Source of the DNA: Cordylochernes scorpioides
Lineage: Eukaryota; Arthropoda; Arachnida; Pseudoscorpiones; Chernetidae
DNA length: 64,000 nt
Direction of reading: 5' to 3'
Assembly: GCA_030710605.1 (NCBI GenBank)
Contig: CP092879.1
Location: 27,909,201-27,973,200, forward strand
Positions within the stretch are counted from its first letter, which is position 1. Each line of letters starts with the position of its first letter. The notes beneath the pieces were generated by a model, which worked only from the letters and a program-made list of their open reading frames with translations, searched no databases and was not told the DNA's origin. The translations under genes were made by a program, and so were the position numbers. Positions 22,556 through 34,429 of the stretch are shown piece by piece.

Positions 22556-22647
22556 ACTATTTTTCCTGTATGTAAGGTTTTCTGCTCGGAGAATCTGTAT
22601 AAGACTAAAAGATATTAATAAAGATTTTTTTTGCTATTGTTGTTGTG
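22555..22647 (+). mobile_element. LINE tail, TTG-tail family
   Basis: It ends TCGGAGAATCTGTATAAGAC, TAAAAGATATTAATAAAGAT and TTGTTGTTG. It is a fragment of the 8246-8467 family. The sequence from 22648 to 23580 has overlapping 81-90-aa ORFs on both strands (22680-22989) that I do not recognise. Confidence 0.65.
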
Positions 22648-23580
22648 TACCATGCTGCAGGTTTTCAGATTTCTCAGTATTGATTCTCTCCTCAGACGCG
22701 TCTAGCATCTTTCCCGAGCGTGTCTCAACCATCCTACAAGGTCCTACAGAAATTGTTGTTGTGGTACATTACCAAATCCCCCATTGTAAATATGATGATC
22801 TAGGTTTCTCTTTTTTTGAGTGGCACCTAATAAAGTCATATTGGAACACCATAAATCGGCAAGGACACGATGGAGCAAGTAGGCCAATGAATGTAGTAGC
22901 ACTATGTCACCCGGACTCCCCTGGGCACAGAGTCCTAACAATGGACCATTAATCCGAGACCAATAACCCCCCATTCCAGGTCCAAACAAAGAATCCTTTC
23001 AAAGAGGAAAGTTGTTTCAGTTTCATTGATTCGTTCAATTGTTTGTTCCATTTTAGATGGAGCTAGAGACAGATACATTCTCAGTATCTTTGTAGCAATC
23101 ACGAAAGTAAATATATATCAGTAATAAATCAATATGCAGATTTTCTAATAAGAAATTTAGCAAATGAATATAAAAAGAAGGAGAAACAAATTATAATATA
23201 CTAAACAAGATGTGAAATATGTATATATAGAGCTATAACTAATTTGATATAATATTATAAACGTACATAGGTTATAGGTATTCTCCTGCTCTCCATTTTA
23301 TATACAAATTCTTGTAAGTTATGGGAAAGAATATAAAACACATTCGACTCAACAAAAATATATATAGAAAATGGGAAAGTCAAACGTCATAATGCTAATT
23401 TTCATCAAGACAAGTTTACCTTTTTCACATGAAAGAATAAAGAGGTAATGAAATTATTCACGATAAAATATTGAAATAATCAATCTGTTTATAAAAAAAA
23501 CGTTATCTTATAATATAAATAAAGAGCTTATTTTGGATAGAAAATATATTTATTCAGCCGAAAGATGATAATTTGAAATA

Positions 23581-23764
23581 CACTCATGGACAAAACTTAA
23601 GGAAGCTGTACCTTTTAGCATGTATATCGGGATACAGACAATAACTTTGAAATATATTTGATACACAGTGAACAAAATTGCTTCTGTCTCCTTAAAAAAA
23701 AAAAAAAAAAAACAGACGACCGGCGACTCAAAGTATGAAACTTCTTTAAGTTTTGTCATGAATG
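23581..23764. mobile_element. MITE with GGACAAAACTTAAGGAAG termini (copy 1)
   Basis: The left end is TA|CACTCATGGACAAAACTT and the right end AAGTTTTGTCATGAATG|TA. It is 184 bp, TA-flanked and has an internal poly(A) run followed by ACAGACGACCGGCGA. Related copies are at 55140-55353 and 57203-57422. The short ORF is incidental. Confidence 0.75.
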
Positions 23765-24229
23765 TACTTCGCACTTTCCTTTGCTAAAAAAAAAAAACTT
23801 TTTAAACTTCGAAGTGCTTATATTTTGATTATAAAAAAAATAGTACTGTGTTATTAAATCAACATAGAAAATATGTAATGTTTTATTATGGAATATCAAT
23901 TCTTATGTTGATTGGATCTAGTAAAGAAGACCTTCTTTCCAAAAAAAAAAAAAAGTTCAAACTTTGCAAGTATATCATGGTGAATTATTTTCACATCTGC
24001 CCATTTGGGACAATATGTGAATGTTATTGTACCAGTAGGGAAAGGATGAATGTTTCTGTATTGCTGATTTTTTTTTGTTTCATTCGTTTTTCACCTATCT
24101 TTTCAAAATATATTGAAAGGTGTGAAAAACTTTTATTATTTCCTTCTCTTCTGTTGTTGTATAAGATTCATTAAGCAAACATCTATGTCCAATCTTCCAG
24201 AACTACAGAAATTGGGAAAACATTGAATA

Positions 24230-24575
24230 CAAGGATCTCCTTATGTTTATAAACAGTTAGGACTTATATTTAAAATTTATAAAATTCTGTAAATATATCT
24301 TTGATTTTCTCTCTTGGTTAAAAAAGCGTAATTGTTAAACAATGTATTTGTATTTATTTCATTGGTTTTTCCTAGGTAGGATGTTGAATCTCAAGCATGA
24401 TTTTAAATCTTCCTTTCTTTATTTCTTTAAACTTCTACTCAAACCCTGTAATTCACCAATTGTTTATGTAAAATAGTTCTCTAAATTTAGTGTTGTTGCT
24501 TGAAGCAAGCATCCCTTGTGGGGATATCGCGTCTAATTTGATTATAATAAAGATGGAAATCAAACTTTGTGCGGA
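24230..24575 (+). mobile_element. LINE 3' end, GATATCGCGTC family
   Basis: Inverted relative of 21955-22270, about 2 kb away. It ends AAGCATCCCTTGTGGGGATA, then TCGCGTCTAATTTGATTATA and AATAAAGATGG. It is non-coding. The 108-aa ORF at 23848-24174 upstream shows no RT motif. Confidence 0.65.
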
Positions 24576-25047
24576 TCATTGAAAAAAGTTTTAAACATTT
24601 GTTTATCGTTCCAGAGAGTTAAGAGACTGCTTCAATAGAGAAAAAGGGAGAGGGTATTTATCAAATAACAACACTTCCTTAGCGCCGGAGTCTAAATATG
24701 TTTTGCTGTCTAAATATTTGGGCTTGTGAGGAACTACTGCTTGGCTCATCATGGTCTTTCCCTGTAGTTTCGCCAGGCTAATTCTCTATAATATTATATA
24801 GCGAGTATTTGGAGGTAAATATGCATATAGGGAAGTATAAGGTAGAACATTGATTTAAATATGGCCATTAACAAGGAGTATTTTGTATTTGTTTGGATTA
24901 AAATTTTGAATGGATGGGGAAAGTAGTTCCATTATTGGCCATATATATACGTATAATTATATATAATAATATTATTATATATAGGTGTAAATATTAACAA
25001 TCAATGGATATAGGTATAAAAAAATTAGCATAAATACAGAATATATA

Positions 25048-25205
25048 GTAAGGACTACAAGAAAATAAGACCTAATTCAAATAAATTAATAGTGTGTGAC
25101 ACTTATAATAAATGTCAATTATTCTTTTGTCTGATGATGGCAACAGAAACGTCACACACTATTAATTTATTTGCATTAGGTCTTATTTTTTTGTAGTTCA
25201 AACCT
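25048..25205. repeat. Palindrome, Penelope-type terminus
   Basis: The arms 25048-25105 and 25150-25205 share ACTACAAGAAAATAAGACCT and AAATAAATTAATAGTGTGTG inverted. The right arm carries GTCTGATGATGG..CAGAAACGTCACACAC, a shortened form of the hammerhead-like motif with almost no stem II. Confidence 0.55.
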
Positions 25206-25489
25206 ATAATCCAAATTATGTGCTTTATGATATAGTAAGGACGTATTTAAAACATAGCTCCCCATTTCTTAAACGTGATATATTTCGTTTAAATTTGCTC
25301 TTTGCTCTTTTTTTTTTCTATGGAAATTTTAATAAAATCTTGATAGGGCTTGGCTTTTTAGTAGTTAGATCTTCCAAGAGTTTTTCCAGTTCAATCACCA
25401 TACCACGCTCTACTTTTGTTTATTTGTTGGCTTTTAAGGAAAACTTTCAAATAAATATGTTTGATGAAGGTATTTATCATTACTCTTAA

Positions 25490-25610
25490 CAATTCATCCT
25501 TTCATAATTCATCCATGAAGTTTAAAAGAAACACATGCGGGATAATTTTCAAATGTCGTTTTACAATTATAAGCCGCATTATATTGTATTATAAATTACT
25601 TTCTATAATA
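25490..25610 (+). mobile_element. SINE body without tRNA head
   Basis: It matches the body of the next element (CATCCTTTCATAATTCATCC, AAAGAAACACATGCGGGATA) and continues to the family 3' end GCCGCATTATATTGTATTAT. It lies immediately upstream of a headed copy, so the two are in tandem. Confidence 0.65.
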
Positions 25611-25635
25611 TTTACGAACGGAAAAATATATCCAG

Positions 25636-25871
25636 GGTAGCCTAGTGGACATGGCATCTGCCCGGTAAGCTGAACACTGTGGGTTCGATTCCCATCCTTT
25701 GGACACTTCATTTTTCCGTTCATCATTACTCTTCACAATCAAATTTTCATACTTCATCCCTAAGGTTAGAAATAATCGCTATTTCTCCTTAAAAATAAAT
25801 TTCGAATTTTCATTCAAAAGAAACACATGCGGGATAATTTTCAAATGCCGTTTTAGACTTTATAAATACAT
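25636..25871 (+). mobile_element. tRNA-derived SINE with intact pol III boxes
   Basis: The head (about 25636-25706) has box A TAGCCTAGTGG and box B GGTTCGATTCC in tRNA spacing. The ends CCAGGG and CCTTTGG can pair with one mismatch. A family-specific body follows (TTTTCCGTTCATCATTACTC, CTTCATCCCTAAGG, ATTTCTCCTTAAAA, AACACATGCGGGATAATTTT). The anticodon stem is not clean, so I do not assign a parent isotype. Other copies are at 9099-9395, 28845-29030 and 29270-29395. Confidence 0.7.
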
Positions 25872-25999
25872 GACTTTGCGACGATATGGTAAATATGTAG
25901 TGTAGACATCAATCACTGTTCACATATAAAAGAATACAAACAATATGGGGAATTTATTAATAAATAAAACAACTTTCTCTTCTATCCTTAATGTGCGAT

Positions 26000-26110
26000 G
26001 ATATTGGGAGGGCCTGGCTCATCAGTGTTGAACCTTCTCAATGGTTTTGCCAGTTTAATCCACCATACCGCTCTAATATTGTATTGTGCTGTTCTGTTCT
26101 TGTTTGAAGT
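26000..26110 (+). mobile_element. Inverted-repeat element, partial copy
   Basis: It contains GGGAGGGCCTGGCTCATCAG, then TGGTTTTGCCAGTTTAATCC and CGCTCTAATATTGTATTG. This is one half of the family described at 15637-16092. Confidence 0.6.
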
Positions 26111-26139
26111 TTATATGTTAAGTTTGTAATTACACACAC

Positions 26140-26240
26140 ACACACACAAAAGCCTTTATTAAGACACACAGGTCTTACAGAGGATTCTCCTTGGGGTTAC
26201 AAAACGGAGAAACCTATGAAAGTGGGAAATAAAAAATGGA
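26140..26240 (-). mobile_element. LINE tail with (GT)n end
   Basis: The + strand shows (CA)n, AAAGCCTTTATTAAGACACA, CAGGTCTTACAGAGGATTCT. On the minus strand that is GAATCC, a hairpin TAAGACCTGTGTGTCTTA, AATAAAGG, then a GT microsatellite. The layout is as in the TTG-tail LINEs but the tail unit differs. Confidence 0.6.
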
Positions 26241-26449
26241 GAAAGATTATATACATTTGGTAAATATATACAGATTATAAGAAAGAATAATAAATAAGAA
26301 GAATAAAAAAAATCAAAAAAAGAGAAAAAAAAAAAAATTTTTGGAAATATGGATGGGAGAAGTGGAGAGCGAAAAGAGGAAAGAAAACAGGTATTTACAT
26401 ATGGAGCAAGACCATTTAAGCTCTCACACAGCACAGGTGGGCCATGTAT

Positions 26450-27700
26450 TTTTTAAGAAATCTTTAAGAGATTTCCCAGGAAATCCTCGTGTTCAGGGTT
26501 GTAAGGTAAACACCGTTTTATCATTGTTAACTTATCGTATCTGCCTAAACAAATAATTGGATGTTGGATTAAGTTTGTAATTATTCTTATTTTTTAATTC
26601 ATAGAAGCATTTTTCTGGAAAAAATATTGAATTTATTATCATAATCATTTTTGATATTGTTTTTTTTTCTTAGTTAGTTATCAAATCATTTTGCAATTGT
26701 AGTTTTTTTTTCTTTGTTTGGTTATGTTCCTTTTTAAGCAATAAAATATATAGAACAAAAGTTTAATATTCAATTCAAGCATATGGAACCAACATCGATT
26801 CATTTTTAAAACAAAGCAAAATCATAAGCTTATATAACTTTCACTTTTTCATACAGTTCTTATAGCCGGCAGTTTATTCAGCACTAAGTTGTTAATATTC
26901 ATACCTACAGATGGCGTGTTAATGTCTTATATATATTTGAAGAGTATTCAAGATCTCATGACCTTATTAGATTTCTTTTTTTAAATTATTATTTTAATTC
27001 GACTTAGAGCGCTATGCCCCCCCTAGGGACATCTGCACTTTAAACATAGAAAGAAAAGAAATATATTTGGAATATATACAAGAATTAGCATGCAAATTAG
27101 TTAGATAAAAAGAGAAAAATATCAACACAATTGAAATATGTACAAAGGGGTTGGTATGCAAATTTAGTTTAATGAATCAAATTGTATATAAAGTAGTCTC
27201 ATGACCTTATTATATTTCTTAGTAAAAACAGATAAAAAATATTGAGGAATATATGTCAGGGAAGCAAAAAAATTATCTTCAAGTCAGATAACAGTATGAA
27301 ATCAATTTTAAAGAAATGGATGAGGAGGAAATTGATTCCAGATATCTGTTTGAAGTAAAAAATCTATTTGAGTAAGAGAGTTGAGTATTGAGGGTCATAA
27401 TGATTAGCAGATTGATGTATCAGCCTACAAAACGGACAGATAGGTTGAGAAGGAATTTTGACCTATTGACGAATACCTATAATCTATTTTTTTTTATGAT
27501 CAATGATGTTTTTTAATTGGGTAAATTTGATCGGGATACTTTTCTGATAACTAATAGATAGTTTTGGGTTAATTGAAGATGTGTAAGTTTTACTAGGATT
27601 GGGATCAAAATGAATTAACATTCCTTCTTCAAATACTATGACGTTAATATTTTCGGTTGAAAAGATTCGGTTATCAATTCTTCATTTTATTATATTTACC
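26450..27700. other. Gene-free stretch
   Basis: I see only short chance ORFs and AT-rich sequence, with no RNA gene or clear repeat. Confidence 0.35.
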
Positions 27701-27710
27701 AGGATTTCTG

Positions 27711-27967
27711 GTATCAGAGTCATCAACAATCAATTCTGTCATCGTTTGCGTTTGTGAATGGAATAAATAACCAAATATGGCCATTTCTTATAAGCATCGG
27801 TGGTTCAGTGGTAGAATGCTTGCCTGCCACGCAGGCGGCCCGGGTTCGATTCCCGGCCGATGCATTTTTCTTTTTTTTTTTTACAATTTTTAAAACTCAT
27901 TTATATTATTATTCTATATATAAGTATCAGAGTCATCAATTCTGTCATCGTTTGCTTTTGTGAATGT
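27711..27967. repeat. Direct repeats flanking the tRNA-Gly gene
   Basis: 27711-27760 and 27924-27967 are direct copies (GTATCAGAGTCATCAA..TTCTGTCATCGTTTGC..TTTGTGAATG). The left copy has a 7-bp extra CAACAAT. The tRNA gene lies between them. Confidence 0.8.
27794..27864 (+). tRNA. tRNA-Gly (GCC anticodon)
   Basis: This is a full 71-nt cloverleaf. The acceptor stem is GCATCGG/CCGATGC and the discriminator is A. The D-arm/box A is TGGTTCAGTGG, the anticodon stem CTTGC/GCAGG closes loop CTGCCAC with anticodon GCC at 27826-27828, and the TPsiC arm CCCGGGTTCGATTCCCGG contains box B. A strong T-run terminator starts at 27865 (TTTTTCTTTTTTTTTT). There is no intron and no encoded CCA. All invariant positions look intact, so this is probably a functional pol III gene decoding GGC/GGU codons. 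It closely resembles the highly conserved animal tRNA-Gly-GCC. The 69-aa ORF across it is not coding. Confidence 0.95.
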
Positions 27968-28479
27968 ATGTAAATAATGGATTTCATATTTTTAATTATT
28001 TTTTGTTCTGGCCTTTATTTGTTTAAATCTCTTTTTAAAAATCGTTTAAAATGCAGTCGCAATCATTAGCGAACACATATGTTTGCCTAATATTTCCACA
28101 TGGTCTTTTATTTTTTTTTACAGAAAAATATTTACATGCCAGTATTTTGGATTAATTTTTTTTATAAACCTATTTTTTTTTTATTCTTACTGAGAAGATG
28201 GGCATCGCAGTCAGGATTCTTTACAGTCAGTCACTCAACTCAGGCAATTTCAAAGGTTAATGGGGGTTTGGTGGAAAAGCTGCCGTCTATTTAAACTATA
28301 TTAATTTTGAAACAATTAAATGGATTGCAAAAAATAATTAAATCAATTACCTAAACACTAATATAATACAATTTTTGCCATTACACACTTTTTTCCTGTA
28401 GTTTATGTGTTTCTTCTGTATTGCTATTCTATGGCACTTCTACTATTTATTATTGATGTACTTTCAGTATGAAGGATAC

Positions 28480-28525
28480 TTCACTCGGGGGATTTCTCGG
28501 GCGAAGCCGGGTCATTCTTCTAGTA
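28480..28525 (-). repeat. CCCGGCTTCGCCC-type retroelement fragment
   Basis: The minus strand reads ACTAGAAGAATGACCCGGCT, then TCGCCCGAGAAATCCCCC. It is a short relative of the start of 11168-11872. Confidence 0.5.
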
Positions 28526-28534
28526 TATTATAAA

Positions 28535-28655
28535 CACAAGATAATAAGATCAAATCCAAATAAATAAATAGTGTATAACGTTTCGGTAACAGCGTTGTTA
28601 CCGAAACGTCACGCACTATTTATTTATTTGGATTTGGTCTTATTACCTTCTGAGG
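28535..28655. repeat. Perfect-centred palindrome, Penelope-type
   Basis: The arms meet at about 28594: GTTTCGGTAACAGC on the left and GTTACCGAAACGTCACGCAC on the right. They continue through AAATAAATAAAT and CCAAATCC to GGTAATAAGACC-like ends. The centre keeps the stem II-GAAAC-GTC part of the hammerhead-like motif but the CTGAAGA part has been lost in both arms. Confidence 0.6.
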
Positions 28656-28844
28656 TTTGTCTTTCCAAATTTCCTACGTGACAATATTATATCAAAATAA
28701 TTATAGCTCTATATATACAAATTTACAAAAATATTTTCTCACAAGGAGTTTCTGAGAAACTCAATGAGAAACTTACTGTGAGAAAATATTTTTGTATTTT
28801 TTAAACGTTTCACAATTTTATCATTAATATACAAATTTATAATA

Positions 28845-29030
28845 CAATATAATGCGGCTTCTGATTGTAGAACGAAATTTGAAAATTATACCGCATGTGT
28901 TTCTTTTGAACGAAAAATAGAAATTTATTTTAAGGAGAAATAACGATTATTTCTAACTTTAGGGATGAAATATGAAAGGATGAATTGTGAAGAATAATGA
29001 TAAACGGAAAAATAAAGTTGATGTATATAG
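28845..29030 (-). mobile_element. SINE body (minus strand)
   Basis: This minus-strand copy of the 25636 family runs from near TTTTTCCGTTTATCATTATT to GCCGCATTATATTGTATTAT (forward coordinates 29010 down to 28845). It includes AACACATGCGGTATAATTTT. The tRNA head is missing. Confidence 0.7.
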
Positions 29031-29269
29031 TTGTTCATTTGTTTTGCATATTTTTCATCTGTGAATTAATCTCATAATTTGGTCTATGAAAATAAAAATA
29101 TTGGACCAGTGACCAAAACAAACTGTAAATAGATCGCTTAATGTTAGATAGTTAGAATAGAGAATTGGTTGGTTAGGATACATTTAAATGTGATGCTTAT
29201 GTAATTTTTATCTTATTTGAATAAAATATATAAATTGTAAATGAGTTATAAATATTAAAGACAAGCACA

Positions 29270-29395
29270 AAACAAAAGTGTCCAGGGATTCCCATCCCAA
29301 TCGTTATTTCTCCTTAAAATAAATTTCAATTTTTCGTTCAAAAGAAACACATGCGGGATAATTTTCAAATTTCGTTCTACATACAAATTTATACC
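29270..29395 (+). mobile_element. SINE body (plus strand, internally deleted)
   Basis: It keeps the end of the tRNA head (GGGATTCCCATCC), then jumps to the body CGTTATTTCTCCTTAAAATA and AACACATGCGGGATAATTTT. The 63-aa minus ORF here is repeat translation. Confidence 0.65.
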
Positions 29396-29454
29396 AAATA
29401 ACTTTGTAAATTCGAATTTCTTTATCCTTCCTTCTTTCCCACTCATTGTCTGTA

Positions 29455-29515
29455 TGTCTCAGGATAATCTGTATATAAGACTATAAAGGTCTCAATAAAG
29501 ATATTGATTGATTGG
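29455..29515 (+). mobile_element. LINE tail with TTGA tail units
   Basis: It shows AGGATAATCTGTATATAAGA, CTATAAAGGTCTCAATAAAG and a GATTGATTGG tail. It retains the AAGAC/GTCT stem and AATAAA order of the other tails. A decayed GACGTCTCGACGACTTCC at 29568 may be another Penelope-type motif. Confidence 0.55.
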
Positions 29516-29529
29516 AATAGGTAATAATT

Positions 29530-32500
29530 TAGGCATACATAACTTCATAAACTATTCCTGAGTTATTTACCGACGTCTCGACGACTTCCTTTCCTCAAGG
29601 GAAGGAATCGAACTGTTCCAGAATTCAAGATATCCTTCTTCTGAGGAAGATGACAACAAGTCGCCATAACTTCGAGGAAATTTTGATTGATGTGTCTATA
29701 ATATATTCAAATTCCACCTAACCAATTCTTCATGAAACAGCTATGACAGTCTTGATTCTCAGGGTCGATTCTCATCATTATTTTTTCCATTTTTTCAACA
29801 ATTCTTATCAACTTTTCCTGTTGAACTGATAGTAAAGATATATTTGAACTATTCAATGTGTGATACGATATTCATTCTACCAGTTGTGGTTAATTAAAAA
29901 AAAGTTTTGAAATTGACGATTGAAGATATTTCTACGATATTTGATATGCATATATTTGCATAGTTTTAGTATTGTCTATGCAAATTGACATATCTGCCTA
30001 TATAGCGCGGCCTTGTTGGATTGTTAGTAGGCTAGCGGTTATTGGATAGGGCAGGCAGGCAGGCAGGCGTGATCTGCTGATGCACATATAATTTGATCTC
30101 TTGTGCTTCTTTTATTGTTTTATATCTTTAGGTAATAAAGGATCTTTCTCTTCCAATACGAATCTATCATTTTTTCCCAACAAAAAGAGAAGCATTTAAT
30201 GCTCTTTCTCTGAAATTGAAAAGTTATTTTTTTTTTTTACGATTGCATACAGCTTCCTTTTTCAATGAATAAATAGTACATGTGATTTATATACAAAGTT
30301 GCCCCAAAAGTTCGTAAAAACTTGCATAAAATTGAAATACCAATATTATTCGCCATAGTGTTATTCGCCGTTATGTATAATGTCTTTGTATTATGTATAA
30401 ATTAATTGTATTATGTATTATTATGTATTCGCCGTAATAATATTATTCGTCAAGAAATAAAAACAAAGTTTTAAGAAAAAAACACGATCTTTTGAGATAA
30501 CCTTATATTTAAACGGCAAACATCACTATTTAATTAAAAATATTCTCTCACAATGAGTTTATTTTAATTTTAAATTTCATCATATAAATTATATCAATTT
30601 TAAAATTTCAGTTGTAAATATCCACGCTGCGCGCGTATGTAAATTATAAATATTTCTTGTAAGATATAGTCGATATTTTTTATCAAGCCCGTTGAAGAGC
30701 GATTATCACTTGAAAGCTAGCATTTTAAATTAAAAAGAAACTCATTGTAAAAAAATATTTTGTAATTTTAAAACGTTTTTCACAATTTTATTTTGAATAA
30801 AAATCACTATTATCTACCTGAGTCGCTGTTGCATAGCAGTTTTCACCAGTTTATGGGTACCAGTCACCTATTGATTGTCAGCATGGCTCTGTAGTTCTCT
30901 AACAATCGATCTATGGCGTCCTTTGTTATTCCTTTAATAATAATGATGATGATTATGTATACGAAGGGATGATAATAATAATGGCTTTAACAAAGAGGAT
31001 GTCGATAATGATAATAATAACTTTATTTACATACTTTCATGTACCAGGGTCACACAAAGTCCGTTGTTAAATACATATTGTCAGTTCTTTGTTATAGTTC
31101 GACTCCCCGGACTCCAAATGAAGATATTGTTCCCATCACAGATTGCCTACATTCCCAAATTTAAGAGAATTTCATTTGTACATTTGTAGAAAGCAGTTAA
31201 TATTTGAATTTAAAAGTTTCATGAGATCTTTAGTTTTGCTCTCTCTATGTATATACTTAAACTTTTTTTGTGGATTGCTGAAAATTCTGGTTCTATTTGT
31301 GGTTCGATCGGATCTTAAAATGAAATATCTCTAATTTTGGGGCTAACTCTACATTCTTAATTTAATATTGAATTCCACAAAATATGAAGAATTCCTATTT
31401 CTTTGTATTTCAGAGTAACGTTTCCAATAGAAAAATTATCAAAAGCCAAGCATTCAAAACAAAACGATAAACAAAAAGACTATTTTCCTATTTAATGCAA
31501 AATATCGCGGCAACTTCTACAAACCAATGCTTCTTTGAATCAAAACAGAGATCAAAGAGTAATTGAGAATTATACGAAAAAAAGGGAAGATTAAAAAAAA
31601 AAAATTTTTTTTTTTCATTAAATCTCTTTCGTGCAACAAAATGTTGCATATGACATCTGGTGATTCAAATTTAAAGGATAAGTTATTATATTGCAATGAA
31701 TAATGTGCAAATTCAATATTTTTTTGAAAATATATTTTCAATTATATATAATTGAAATACACCCTATTGTTGATTTCATCATCTAATGTGTATATACTTG
31801 GAATCCCATTGTCCCGAAGAACTACATATACAACATACTGTATATATACACAAACTCTGAGGTGAGCCTTCAGAACCGGATCATATGCAATTAGGTAAAT
31901 ATTTTCAAACATCAATTCAATTTTAAACCTTCGCCGTATAGTTCAAATAAGTTATTATTCTTGTGAGGACGTTTAGTAAAAAAAAAAAAACAATTGTAAA
32001 ATTATGTTTAAAGCAAAGATAAAACTAAATATTGCCATTATTTTAGAAGAATCATTATGTGGCAAAATAGACGGTAGTTCACATAGAGTTCTCTTAAATA
32101 GAGTTAGTTCTGAAGAGAGGTCAGTAAAGAGATTTAATTACAGAGAAAATTATACATTGTGGATCAGGTTAAATGTAGATATGCCAATATGTATAGAATG
32201 AACAAAATCTGTATCTCATTCGACCAAAGGGAAGCCACACAAGATGATATGGACAATTGCGTGACAATAGAAACAGCGTGTGGATTTAAAAACAACAACA
32301 GACGCAACAATAGCAACTCTCGAATAGAAGTTGAAGGTATACTAGAGGGTAGATCCAATTTGTCTCAGAATTCGTAATTAAATAGAGAGAAGATCCCAGA
32401 ATAAACTTCTAAAGAAAACCTAGACATCCTCTATGCATAAAAGAGTAATGTTTTCTTGAAGAGGCAATCAAACATGGATTTGTGAGTGGAAAAACAAAAG

Positions 32501-32740
32501 ATAAATTCTCTTTCTCTCTGTAACCTTTGAGAGAAGTGGTACAATGTGTCGGGTGGAATCTATTCTTGAGCTTCACAAAGAGGTAAAGGAACCGTCTAGA
32601 TAGGTCGGTCAGTAACAGTGCAACAGAGATTCAATCAACCATCAGGCCAATACAGGCAATGTTGAGTAGAGATAGCATCCCTAAACTTATCATGTGCTAA
32701 GTCTAGCACCATATTAAAACTTAGAAAGACGCAGATTTAA
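29530..32740. other. Long gene-free stretch
   Basis: I found no supported gene. Minor items are a (GGCA)n run at 30050-30068, a decayed mariner-like end (GTTGCCCCAAAAGTTCGTAA) at 30294-30335, and poly-T/A runs near 31590 and 31980. The ORFs at 31143 and 32004-32377 show no domain that I recognise. Confidence 0.4.
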
Positions 32741-32799
32741 TATGACTCTTATGTGTTAAGAAGTATCCTTACAAATAGCAAAGAGAGAGGTGTGTGGAC

Positions 32800-33010
32800 A
32801 GCCAATCATGTGCCAGGTTCGTCAACAGTTTAACTCCAGAATACAAAAGGCATCATGATATTAAAACAATATCAATACGAAATCAAAAACTCGTAGTATT
32901 CAGTAGGTATGGAGTGTATAAATTCATCAAATGTCAGTCAAATGACTACCATCAGAATATAAAGGTCATCTTGATATTATACCAATAGCAAGCAGTATAC
33001 AGTAGGTTTT
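32800..33010. repeat. Two degenerate ~125-bp tandem units
   Basis: CCAGAATACAAAAGGCATCA and CATCAGAATATAAAGGTCAT, each followed by TGATATTA and later CAGTAGGT, occur about 120 bp apart. A weaker third unit may lie near 33170. Low confidence. Confidence 0.4.
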
Positions 33011-33511
33011 AAGTTTGGAGAAGTGTCATCTATAGAGAGCTACAGAAAAGTGCTTTAACAGTCTAGTAGCTGAAATAAAAAAGCCACTAAACTCTCGAAA
33101 CAAACAGGATCCATTATGTCATCTCCACGAATAAGTTCCCGCCTACAGAGAAAGAGGTAGAGACAGGCTGTCATGTGCCAGGAATGCTGACAGAGTGATA
33201 CTATAATAAACTGTCATCAGACTTATAGGAACAACAGGAGGATATGAAGAGCTGCTTGTCACATGCCACCAGCAGCTACGTCAATCCTCCAAACAGGTTT
33301 GGGGACGCCACCCTCTGGCTTAGGGTCATCACGTGACATAGGTGGCATGGCGGGGGGGTGTATCCTACCTTCCCTCCGACCGTTTACCGCACCAACCACC
33401 GGCACGTACACTATCAAACACAGGCCGTACACATCCTAAAATAAGAACTTTCAGGCTTGATGATAAATGAACGGATAATTCCATAGTTATCACCATTTAT
33501 TTAGACATACA

Positions 33512-33674
33512 ACCTGGACGCCCGTCGACACGCTTCGTGGACCAATTAAAGGAACTCAATGGCTTAACGGTCGCCGAGATGGTACATCGATCTCAAGACA
33601 GAGATGGTTGGCGTCGTGTTTGGGATGTAATACGTACAGTGAGCCGTTCGATCGCGAATAAAATGATTTATCTC
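33512..33674 (+). mobile_element. 163-bp LINE C-terminal fragment with 13-bp TSD
   Basis: In frame it reads GRPSTRFVDQLKELNGL, then TVAEMVHRSQDRDGWRRVWD. This is the GRPxTRFVDQ..DRxGWRR tail typical of a class of LINE endonuclease-RTs, probably RTE-like. It ends ATCGCGAATAAAATGATTTA. ATTTAGACATACA lies at both ends (33499-33511 and 33675-33687), a perfect 13-bp target-site duplication. A second copy, 43090-43253, starts within about 4 nt of the same LINE position. Confidence 0.8.
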
Positions 33675-33689
33675 ATTTAGACATACAGA

Positions 33690-34305
33690 TTCATCAACAA
33701 ATTTTCAGGCCAATAACTCGAAATTTAATTTCTCTTTCTATATATGTTCACGATAAAAATACAATAAAAGAGCGTCAAGTCACTAATTATCTTTTCTTTC
33801 TTTAAATATGTAAAATACTAAAGTATAATGTGCTGGAAAGAGCATCTCTCCCGTTTAAAGCAATACGTTCCGTTTGTCACCCTCGTGCAGAATACACAGG
33901 TGTAAATAAGGAATGAACCACCCCACCAGTTCTTTGGCAGAATCAGACTAAAGTCAACCTGTATACTATGGTTTCTGCAATGGCTTTCTTTAGTACAGGG
34001 GCGACTTCATTTTCATAACATCTTACGATGAAATTCGTAGAATCTACCAAATTCCATTGTTTTATGCATTTTTAACAAGGAAGATACATTTTTTGGTGTA
34101 TGAATATCATCCTACCGCACAACTTTGTTATATTTAAAAAGTTTTAACTATATATTTTGATAAAAAAACTATATATTTAAAATACAAAATATATGAATAG
34201 TATTTCTTCTGCACTTAATATTTTGTTAATACAATTTTAGAGTAAAATTGAAGCAATGAGCCGAATGACTCATCCATCAAGATGTGAATAAAATGTACGT
34301 TCAAG
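33690..34305. other. Gene-free stretch
   Basis: Nothing recognisable was seen here. Confidence 0.35.
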
Positions 34306-34309
34306 AATC

Positions 34310-34425
34310 GAAAGAAATTTCCTACAGCCACTACTGCGGTGAGAAAAATATTGGGAGGGCCTGGCTCATTAGTAGTAGACCCCTAGCGGTTTCGACAGTT
34401 TAATCTACCAGACGACTCAATAATT
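34310..34425 (+). mobile_element. Inverted-repeat element, partial copy
   Basis: It contains TACAGCCACTACTGCGGTGA, GGGAGGGCCTGGCTCATTAG, CTAGCGGTTTCGACAGTTTA. It is one arm and the start of the centre of the 15637 family. Confidence 0.6.
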
Positions 34426-34429
34426 TCAA

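Noticed and set aside
22680-22989. Overlapping 81- and 90-aa ORFs on opposite strands in a GC-richer patch.
   Set aside because: No domain or codon signal distinguishes either strand. Probably a decayed repeat.
33060-33110. tRNA-like stretch (GTCTAGTAGCTGA).
   Set aside because: No box B and no foldable acceptor stem.
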